A DNA stretch of 64,000 nt from contig JADJLA010000001.1 in the NCBI GenBank assembly GCA_016705695.1, positions 372,001 to 436,000 of the forward strand, written 5' to 3'. The notes beneath the pieces were generated by a model, which was not told the DNA's origin, made no database searches, and saw nothing but the letters and a program-made list of their open reading frames with translations. Made by a program: the position numbers and the translations under genes. Origin of the DNA: Sphingobacteriaceae bacterium (lineage in GTDB: Bacteria > Bacteroidota > Bacteroidia > B-17B0 > Aurantibacillaceae). Positions 54,619 to 62,093 of this stretch are shown piece by piece; position 1 is the stretch's first letter, and each line of letters begins with the position of its first letter.

Positions 54619-56546
54619 GTTCTGCATCTACCGATCGTCTTTCACGTTTAAAACAGCTTCTTCAAATTGAACGCGACGAAGATTACAAGATCTATAAGGA
54701 ACAGTTTTTAAAAGCGAGCATAGAAGCACGTCGTAAAAATGGTCTTACTTGGTATCCTATCAAGATAAACGAAACTGAATTAGGTTATGGCGATCTTTTA
54801 CAAGTAGATATTGAACGCACCTCGCATATCAATATGCCTCATCAATTTTCGGTTGGAAAAAGTATCAGTCTTTTTTCAAATGCTAGCGACGAAGGAAATG
54901 AAGTGTCGGGTGTAATAAAAGCCATTCATAGAAATGTGATCAAAATAATTTTTCCTTATGAGGAGTTGCCAGATTGGGCTTATGATGGAAAATTAGGTAT
55001 CAATGCGCAGTTTGATGAAAACTCATACAAGGAAATGGATAAGGCTTTGGATGTGGTTATCAATGCGCGAAATAATAGAGTGGAGGAGTTGAGAGATATT
55101 TTAGAAGGGAAACAAGAGCCTTCGTTTGGGAAAGAGAAATTAGCAAATCCTATTACGCATTTAAATCCATCACAAAACAAAGCTGTTGAGTTTATTTTGA
55201 ATGTAAAGGATTTTGGAGTGGTGCATGGTCCGCCCGGAACAGGAAAAACAACAACTCTAGTAGAAGCCATTCGTTTAACCTTGCAAACCGAAAAACAAGT
55301 ATTGGTATGCGCGCCAACAAATACAGCTGTTGATCTTTTGAGTGAGAAGTTAAACAATTTGGGATTGAATGTGATGAGGTTGGGGCATCCTGCAAGAATT
55401 TCGGAGGATCTGTTAAGCACTTCCGTTGACGGTAAATTAACCGCCTCGCCATTTTATAAGGATATAAAAAATCTTAGAAAAAATGCCGAAGAGTATTTTA
55501 GAATGGCGGGAAAATACAAACGTGTTTTTGGAAAAGAGGAAGCGCAACAACGAACTGCGTATTATACTGAGGCAAAGAATTGTTTAAAAGAAGCACGCTT
55601 GTTAGAAGATTATATTGTAGAGAATTTATTTAAAGAGGCACACGTTATTTGTTGCACGCCGGTTACAAGTACCAATAGAATGATGTCGAAAAAGAGTTTT
55701 GATACCTTGTTTTTTGACGAAGCATCGCAAGCTTTAGAACCAATGGTGTGGGTCCCGCTTTTAAAATGCAAACGACTAATTTTATGTGGCGATCATTGTC
55801 AACTGCCCCCTGTTGTAAAGAGTAAAAAGGCTGCTTCGGAAGGATTGGGAATAACCTTGTTAGATAGATGCATCAAAAAGAAAGAAGCGGTTGTTTTATT
55901 AGATAAGCAATATAGAATGCACGAAGCTATCATGGCATTTAGTAACTTAACTTTTTATGAAAATAAATTAGTGGCAGATAATTCGGTGGCGAAAGCAAAA
56001 TTAATAAACGATGAAAACGATGTTTGTAATCGTACCATTGAATTTGTGGATACTGCCGGTTGTGGATTCAATGAAGTTCAAAACCCGGAATCATTAAGTT
56101 TTTCAAATAAACAAGAGGGAGATCTTTTGTTCAAACATTTGAAATTGGTTTTGGAGAGTTACGCTCAATATAAAGAAGCAGATAAGATATCGGTTGGCAT
56201 AATTTCTCCATACAAAGAACAAGTGGAGTGGATGAAGGAAGAGCACACTTCTTACGAAATGAATTTAGAAAAAGTGAACCACTTTAGCATAAAGACCATT
56301 GATGGTTTTCAAGGAGAAGAACGTGATATTATTTATATTAGTTTAGTGCGAAGTAACGACAATCAGGAAATTGGCTTTTTAAGCGACCTACGACGAATGA
56401 ATGTTGCTTTAACTCGTGCCAAAAAGAAATTAGTAGTTATAGGAGATAGTGCCACGATTGGAAGTAATCCTTTTTATAAACAGTTCATTGAGTACTGCGA
56501 AGAAAAGGGATTTTACAAGTCGGCATGGGAGTATCAAGAATATTGA
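54615..56546 (+). CDS. Superfamily 1 helicase, Upf1/IGHMBP2 (SMUBP-2)-like
   Basis: 643 residues. The N-terminal about 180 residues are a beta-barrel and stalk region (HINMPHQFSVGKSISLFSN). Walker A is GPPGTGKTTTLVEAI (near residue 205). CAPTNTAVDLL (motif Ia), DEASQALEP (motif II, near 365), LCGDHCQLPPVVKS (motif III), LDKQYRMHEAI (motif IV), TIDGFQGEERDIIYISLVRSN (motif V) and RRMNVALTRAKKKLVV (motif VI) follow. It unwinds DNA or RNA 5' to 3' in well-studied homologues. The start overlaps the sterol-desaturase stop (ATGA). Its own stop abuts that of the convergent CHAT gene. Confidence 0.93.
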   Translation: MSSASTDRLSRLKQLLQIERDEDYKIYKEQFLKASIEARRKNGLTWYPIKINETELGYGDLLQVDIERTSHINMPHQFSVGKSISLFSNASDEGNEVSGVIKAIHRNVIKIIFPYEELPDWAYDGKLGINAQFDENSYKEMDKALDVVINARNNRVEELRDILEGKQEPSFGKEKLANPITHLNPSQNKAVEFILNVKDFGVVHGPPGTGKTTTLVEAIRLTLQTEKQVLVCAPTNTAVDLLSEKLNNLGLNVMRLGHPARISEDLLSTSVDGKLTASPFYKDIKNLRKNAEEYFRMAGKYKRVFGKEEAQQRTAYYTEAKNCLKEARLLEDYIVENLFKEAHVICCTPVTSTNRMMSKKSFDTLFFDEASQALEPMVWVPLLKCKRLILCGDHCQLPPVVKSKKAASEGLGITLLDRCIKKKEAVVLLDKQYRMHEAIMAFSNLTFYENKLVADNSVAKAKLINDENDVCNRTIEFVDTAGCGFNEVQNPESLSFSNKQEGDLLFKHLKLVLESYAQYKEADKISVGIISPYKEQVEWMKEEHTSYEMNLEKVNHFSIKTIDGFQGEERDIIYISLVRSNDNQEIGFLSDLRRMNVALTRAKKKLVVIGDSATIGSNPFYKQFIEYCEEKGFYKSAWEYQEY

Positions 56547-59500
56547 TCATTTTCCATACAAAACAAAAGCTCCCCAGAAATAAGGCTCAGGAAATTTTTT
56601 CTTTACTTCCAATTGAGCATTTTTAAAGGAAGTATAAAGGTCTCCCGTTTTTATCCAGCCCGAATAGAAATTGATCATTAATTCTTTAGTGGCATCATCA
56701 CTTACAGGCCACAACGACATAATTATTGATTTGGCACCTGCTAATTTGAACGCACGCTGTAAGCCAAATACACCTTCACCATTTTTTATTTTTCCTAAAC
56801 CGGTTTGGCAAGCGCTTAGTACAACCAATTCTGTTTTGTCAAGATCAAGTGACATGGCTTCAAAGGCAGTAAGAGTGCCGTCTTCAAATTCTTTTAAAGA
56901 AGTAACATTAGTTGTATTGATGGAGTATGTTTTGTTAGCCCCTGAAAAAAATATGCCGGAGCGCATCATTGGGTTTCTAAAATAATCCTGTTCGGTTCTT
57001 GAATATTCGGCTAGCACATCTTCGCTAAAATCTTCCAGAAAAAATCCGTGAGTTGCAAAGTGGACCACATCTGGGTTCTTTATTTTTTTTACGGCCGACT
57101 CGTTCGCTTTTTCTTCGGTTAGTAAAGTAGTTTTTATTCCGTTATTATCTAAAAGTGTTTTTATGGTTTCTACCTCTGTTTTTGTTCCCGGTAATTGCTC
57201 GAGTTTAAAACCAAAGGCTCCGCGAACAGCAACTGAGTTTCCAAACTCTTGTTTATTTGACGGTAAATTGGTTAGGTCGAAGTCGAATGTAGGGTTCCCA
57301 ACTAAGGTAGCATTGGTAGGTTTTTTATTCGTATTCTGTTTCAGGTAAACCAGATCTTTTAAGGTTGTAATATAATGAATGTCTTTTTCTTCAATAGCAA
57401 ATTTGTTTGTTTCGCCATTTATGAGTGTATTTAAATTAACCTGATTATATAGCCCGTCCGGGGAAACATAAATGGTAGTAATATTTTTGATTTTATCGTT
57501 AACATGTTTCCAAAGGCGTCGGTAAAGATCCGGGTCGTTCTTTTTATCGTTAATGCTATTTCTGTAAAGCGTAAGTACTTCATCTTCCCAAGATAGTTTG
57601 CGGTCGATCACAACAGGAAAAGGATCGCCTTTCGCAGGAATGATAATGTAACTGTAATTACTGCCTTCACTTCCGTCGGGGTAAGTAAGATTTGTTCGAA
57701 TGATCTCGATGGCCGCTTCATTGGGTAGTAGTTGTTTTTGAATTAATTGCCACGTTGTAGTTTCCGCTATTGTAAGCTCTGTAACTTTTAGTGAGATCTC
57801 TTTCTCCAATTGATTCGCTTCTTTTTTTAGTATTTCTATTTGATCTAATGCGTCCGGATATTCATTGGTATTCAGGTTCATCAGCTTAGTGATGTTCTCT
57901 CGATCGGTTTTGAGAGTTTCAAATTTTTTGTTCAAAGCAGGATCATTCAACTCGTTGATCTTGCTTTTTATCTTCGACATGTTGTTTAATAAAAGTCCCT
58001 TTGATCGTAATCTAAAATTCAATGTGCTCTTTACGATAGCTGGATTTTTATCAATATAGCTTAAAGCAACGGCATAATAGTTTTTTACATTCTGATCCAT
58101 ATTATCCATAAAGGCTAATTTTTCATTTTCCGACATATATCGAAAGCGATCTCCTATTTGCAAATATTTTAGGTCAAGGTATTTGTTGAAGTAGTCGATA
58201 GATACGTTTATGTCATTCAAGTCGGCAGCATTCAATGCTTTTGTAATGTATACTTGTTCTTTTGCGGCTTCATCTGTAATGTTGTTTTGCTTGAGTAACT
58301 CTATGGCTTGGTCTATTAAAGTTTTACCAACAGAAGGGGTTTTTACTGCATCGCAGATCCCAACAATGTTACAAATGATGAATATGGCGTTTGCATCGCC
58401 TTTCATAAGGGCAGGAGTAAAACTTTGAGTAGCTAGCTGAATATATTCATTGGCTTTTTCAAGTTCATTCGCGTCAATGCAAACGTACGACATGGCCAAA
58501 TAAATATCACCCGACAGTTCATTTCCTATTCCGTAAACTCTATCGTAATAGAAAATAGCGTCCTTGTAATATTTTAGCGCTTTATCGCGCTCTTTCATTT
58601 GTCGGTATTCCTGGCCAAGATTTTGCGCAAAAGTAGCTCTGCTAAGCGTATCATCCAATTTAGGGTCTTTCAATCCGCGTTCTAATTCTGCCATCATTTC
58701 TTTGGCTTCCTCTTTACGGCCGGCATTGCTGTAAAATACCATTAAATTATTTTGTGAATTAAGATAGCTTAGGATCTTTACACCGGGTATTTTCTTTTTC
58801 AATTCAATGGCTCTTGTATAATATTGTTCGGTTTCCATGAACTTATTATTTTTTGAAAAAATATATCCAATATTATTTAGAACTATTGCATATTCGGGCG
58901 AATTCTCTCCAAATAATTTTAAATGAATGTTTCGCGTTCTGTATAAAAGTGAAAGAGACTTTTCCAATTGTCCCGATTCACCAAGTGGCGAAGCGTAGTT
59001 GAGTAAAAAGTTCGCAAAATCAACGTTCATAGTGTCTGTTTGAGTTGAGAAAAGCTCCTCCGCTTTGGCGTAGGCCTCTATTGATCTTGATTCGAGCAAC
59101 ATATCTTTATATACTAATCCAAGCGTGCTGTATAAAACGGCATGATCAAATGTTTTGTTCATTCCATTTTTTTCGCTGTAGGAAATAGCCTCTTTTAAAT
59201 AGTTCTCCGAGCGTTTAAATTCATAAACAAATTGACAGCATTGAGCCAATGAGTTCAATAAAGAAATGTGCTCATCTTTATCTATACCAATTTTTTTGGC
59301 TAATTCGTACGCGCTTTCAAATTGCGAAAGCGCATCTCGGTAATAGCCGTAAAATGCAAGAGCAGTTCCGTAATTCTTCCGTATATGAACTCGTGTTTTT
59401 TCGCTTAAGCTCCCAAGATTATTGAATAGGGCGTCGAAGATGCGCATGCTCTCATCATACTTATCGTTAAAAGCCATGTAGGTTGCATTCTCGCTTTTTA

Positions 59501-59696
59501 TCGATGTTAATTCATCTAAGCTTATTTTTTTATTTTTTTCGGCTTCTCTAACAATTTGATCGGTGATCTCAAACGCTTTTTTAAAATTCCCTTTATTGTA
59601 TTCTTGTTGCGCGCTCTTTAATTTGTTGTCATAGGTTTGCGCGTGCAAGGAAATACAAAAGATGATGCCGAAGTAAAAACAAACAGATCTTTTCAT
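56547..59696 (-). CDS. TPR-CHAT protein, secreted caspase-like
   Basis: 1049 residues with a signal peptide (MKRSVCFYFGIIFCISLHAQ), so it acts in the periplasm or outside. About ten tetratricopeptide repeats occupy residues 25-480 (for example YAIVLNNIGYIFSKNNKFMETEQYYTRAIELKKK). A coiled-coil-rich segment follows (about 590-660). The C-terminal 330 residues are a CHAT domain, a clan-CD peptidase relative: catalytic His883 in VVHFATHGFF and Cys963 in VVLSACQTGLG, then GVFGLQRAFKLAGAKSIIMSLWPVSD and the closing FWGAFVLYGK. Both catalytic residues are intact. No partner gene or substrate is obvious nearby. The end abuts the helicase stop. Confidence 0.92.
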   Translation of the reverse strand: MKRSVCFYFGIIFCISLHAQTYDNKLKSAQQEYNKGNFKKAFEITDQIVREAEKNKKISLDELTSIKSENATYMAFNDKYDESMRIFDALFNNLGSLSEKTRVHIRKNYGTALAFYGYYRDALSQFESAYELAKKIGIDKDEHISLLNSLAQCCQFVYEFKRSENYLKEAISYSEKNGMNKTFDHAVLYSTLGLVYKDMLLESRSIEAYAKAEELFSTQTDTMNVDFANFLLNYASPLGESGQLEKSLSLLYRTRNIHLKLFGENSPEYAIVLNNIGYIFSKNNKFMETEQYYTRAIELKKKIPGVKILSYLNSQNNLMVFYSNAGRKEEAKEMMAELERGLKDPKLDDTLSRATFAQNLGQEYRQMKERDKALKYYKDAIFYYDRVYGIGNELSGDIYLAMSYVCIDANELEKANEYIQLATQSFTPALMKGDANAIFIICNIVGICDAVKTPSVGKTLIDQAIELLKQNNITDEAAKEQVYITKALNAADLNDINVSIDYFNKYLDLKYLQIGDRFRYMSENEKLAFMDNMDQNVKNYYAVALSYIDKNPAIVKSTLNFRLRSKGLLLNNMSKIKSKINELNDPALNKKFETLKTDRENITKLMNLNTNEYPDALDQIEILKKEANQLEKEISLKVTELTIAETTTWQLIQKQLLPNEAAIEIIRTNLTYPDGSEGSNYSYIIIPAKGDPFPVVIDRKLSWEDEVLTLYRNSINDKKNDPDLYRRLWKHVNDKIKNITTIYVSPDGLYNQVNLNTLINGETNKFAIEEKDIHYITTLKDLVYLKQNTNKKPTNATLVGNPTFDFDLTNLPSNKQEFGNSVAVRGAFGFKLEQLPGTKTEVETIKTLLDNNGIKTTLLTEEKANESAVKKIKNPDVVHFATHGFFLEDFSEDVLAEYSRTEQDYFRNPMMRSGIFFSGANKTYSINTTNVTSLKEFEDGTLTAFEAMSLDLDKTELVVLSACQTGLGKIKNGEGVFGLQRAFKLAGAKSIIMSLWPVSDDATKELMINFYSGWIKTGDLYTSFKNAQLEVKKKFPEPYFWGAFVLYGK

Positions 59697-59793
59697 ATAT
59701 CAATAGTAAGATTTAGAAACCGCATTTAAAATACGAAGAATTTCCTAAACCCAGTTAATTGATTGATTATCAGTGCTTAATAAGCTTATTTAT

Positions 59794-59877
59794 AGGGCTT
59801 CTAAATAATATACCCAATTTAAGGTATTGCTGTTTGCGACGAAGTGCCGCAACTTTGTAGTATAAAATAGGAGCCCT
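59794..59877. promoter_or_regulatory. Promoter region of the FecA-like receptor with inverted repeat
   Basis: GGTATTG (59823-59829), a 20-base spacer and CAACTTTG (59850-59857) resemble the promoters at 31118-31266. Flanking it, AGGGCTTCTA (59794-59803) is inverted as TAGGAGCCCT (59868-59877) with one mismatch in ten. The arms lie on both sides of the promoter, so a DNA-level operator is more likely than an RNA switch. Confidence 0.45.
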
Positions 59878-59891
59878 TAAAAATTATTCAT

Positions 59892-62093
59892 ATGACAACA
59901 AAAATACTTACACTCTTTACACTTGTTATAATTTCATCAAACGCACTTTCGCAAATAAATGATTCAATACAGCCAATACAATTAAATGAAATTGAATTAT
60001 ATGTAAAGCCATCAAAGAATGAAGTGCAGCGCATGCCAGAAATTCAAAATGGCATCATATACTCTGGTAAGAAAAATGAAGTAATAAAACTAGGAAATAT
60101 CGATGCTGATCTTTCTATAAATAATTCAAGACAAGTTTTTGGTAAAGTGCCAGGTGTTACGGTTTGGGAAAATGATGGATCAGGAATTCAAGTTGGAATT
60201 GCTACAAGAGGATTGAGTCCGAATAGAAGCTGGGAATTTAATACACGACAAAATGGAGGAGATATTAGTGGCGAATCTTTTGGATATCCCGAAGCTTATT
60301 ATTCGCCTGCATTAGAGTCGATAGAAAAAATAGAGATTGTTCGCGGTGCTGCATCTTTGCAATATGGTCCGCAATTTGGAGGCTTACTTAATTATGTTGT
60401 AAAAAAGGGAAATCCTAATAAACCTATAGCATTTGAAACACAGCAAACTACCGGAACATACGGTTTGTATAATTCATACAACGCTCTTGGTGGTACTTAT
60501 AAAAAAATATCTTATTATGCTTTCTTTCATCACCGCAGTGCTGATGGCTGGAGAATAAATAATAATTATGAGATCAATACAGGTTATGCGTCGATAACAT
60601 ATTCAATTACTCCAAAAATGAAATTATGTTTAGATTATACGAACATGGAGTATAATAGTAAGCAACCCGGAGGATTAACAGATCAACAATTTGCTGATGA
60701 ACCAAGAAGATCTTACAGAAACAGAAATTGGATGAATGTACCCTGGAACGTTGCTAGTATAAATTATGAGTATCAGGCTTCCGAAAATACGTTCATTACT
60801 GCAAAAGTATTTGGTATCATTGGTGAGAGAAATAGTGTTGGATTTGTATCGGCACTTACAGTAGCGGACACGTTTAATAATACAATTAAGTCGTACAATC
60901 CTCGTCAAGTTGATAGAGATTCTTATAAGAACATTGGATCCGAGATCAGAGTACTTCAGTCATATAAATTCATTGGTCAAAAACAATCTATTTCATTTGG
61001 AGTAAGAGCGTATAAGGGAGAAATGAATAGAAAGCAATTAGGAAAAGGTACCACGGGATTTGATCTTGATGTTAATTTGATCGATCCTAATTGGGGAAGG
61101 AGCCTTACATATTATACAGAGAATTATGCATTTTTTGCCGAGCACTTGTTGAAGATAGGAAAACGATTATCGATCACGCCCGGTGTTCGTTACGAAATGA
61201 TCAACAATGCAGCTGATGGATATTATAAAGTGAGCGGTGGAAAGCAAGACGAGATCTCTAAAGAATCCAGATCAAGAAATGTAATGTTGATGGGTGTTGG
61301 TAGCGAATTTAAAACAAGTTCAACAACTAATGTGTATGCTAATTTTAGTCAGAACTACAGACCGATCACGTTTTCAGAACTAACTCCTTCAGGAACCACA
61401 GATGTGATCGATCCTAATTTGAAAGACGCATACGGTCATAATATCGATTGTGGTTTTAGAGGTACATTAAAGGAAGCTATTAGCTTTGATATTGGTGGTT
61501 TTTATTTGCTGTATAATAACAGGATCGGAACAATAAATCAAAATGGAGCGGCATTTAAAACAAATATTGGAACTTCAGAAAGCAAAGGAATTGAATCATA
61601 CTTAGAGGTAGATGTTTTAGGACTAGTGATGAACTCCGCTAAGTACGGGCATCTTAATTTGTATGTTTCTTACTCATATATTGATGCAATTTACACGCGA
61701 TGGGATAATCCAGCTTTAATGAATGATCCTACAAAAACATTGACTGGAAAAAAGGTAGAGTATGTTCCGCAGCAAACTCAACGTTATGGCGCAACTTATA
61801 TTTACAAAACATTTTCGGCAACATTTCAGTTGAATGCGATAGATGGAGTATACTCAGATGCTGCTAATACTCAAGCTGCAAATTCAACAGCTACTATTGG
61901 TAAAATTCCGGGTTATACGATCATGGACGCATCTTTAACTTATGGCTTTTCAAAAAATTATAATTTTAAAGCGGGTGTAAATAACTTAGCCGATGTAAAT
62001 TATTTTACAAGAAGAGCAGGTGATTATCCGGGCCCTGGATTAATGCCGGGAAATGGTAGAACTTTCTTTGTAAGTATTGGAGCTAAATTCTAA
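59892..62093 (+). CDS. TonB-dependent siderophore/Fe-dicitrate receptor, FecA-like
   Basis: 733 residues with a signal peptide (about 1-20). The plug domain contains NNSRQVFGKVPGVTVWENDGSG, GIATRGLSPNRSWEFNTRQNGGDIS and SIEKIEIVRGAASLQYGPQFGGLLNYV. The 22-strand barrel follows, with extracellular-loop phrases ADGWRINNNYEINTG and NYRPITFSELTPSGTTDVIDPNLKDAYGHN. The C-terminus ends MPGNGRTFFVSIGAKF with the usual terminal Phe. The closest known type by eye is the Fe(III)-dicitrate/siderophore class. The TonB energy-coupling system is not in the window. It has its own promoter and ends base-to-base against the convergent ligase-like gene. Confidence 0.9.
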   Translation: MTTKILTLFTLVIISSNALSQINDSIQPIQLNEIELYVKPSKNEVQRMPEIQNGIIYSGKKNEVIKLGNIDADLSINNSRQVFGKVPGVTVWENDGSGIQVGIATRGLSPNRSWEFNTRQNGGDISGESFGYPEAYYSPALESIEKIEIVRGAASLQYGPQFGGLLNYVVKKGNPNKPIAFETQQTTGTYGLYNSYNALGGTYKKISYYAFFHHRSADGWRINNNYEINTGYASITYSITPKMKLCLDYTNMEYNSKQPGGLTDQQFADEPRRSYRNRNWMNVPWNVASINYEYQASENTFITAKVFGIIGERNSVGFVSALTVADTFNNTIKSYNPRQVDRDSYKNIGSEIRVLQSYKFIGQKQSISFGVRAYKGEMNRKQLGKGTTGFDLDVNLIDPNWGRSLTYYTENYAFFAEHLLKIGKRLSITPGVRYEMINNAADGYYKVSGGKQDEISKESRSRNVMLMGVGSEFKTSSTTNVYANFSQNYRPITFSELTPSGTTDVIDPNLKDAYGHNIDCGFRGTLKEAISFDIGGFYLLYNNRIGTINQNGAAFKTNIGTSESKGIESYLEVDVLGLVMNSAKYGHLNLYVSYSYIDAIYTRWDNPALMNDPTKTLTGKKVEYVPQQTQRYGATYIYKTFSATFQLNAIDGVYSDAANTQAANSTATIGKIPGYTIMDASLTYGFSKNYNFKAGVNNLADVNYFTRRAGDYPGPGLMPGNGRTFFVSIGAKF

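Noticed and set aside
54615..59696. A defence island formed by helicase and CHAT protease
   Set aside because: The genes are convergent, the CHAT protein is exported, and no nuclease, CRISPR-effector or gasdermin-like partner is nearby.
59794..59877. Cobalamin or other riboswitch before the TonB receptor
   Set aside because: The left arm of the inverted repeat lies upstream of the promoter, the leader is short and no B12-box-like sequence was seen.
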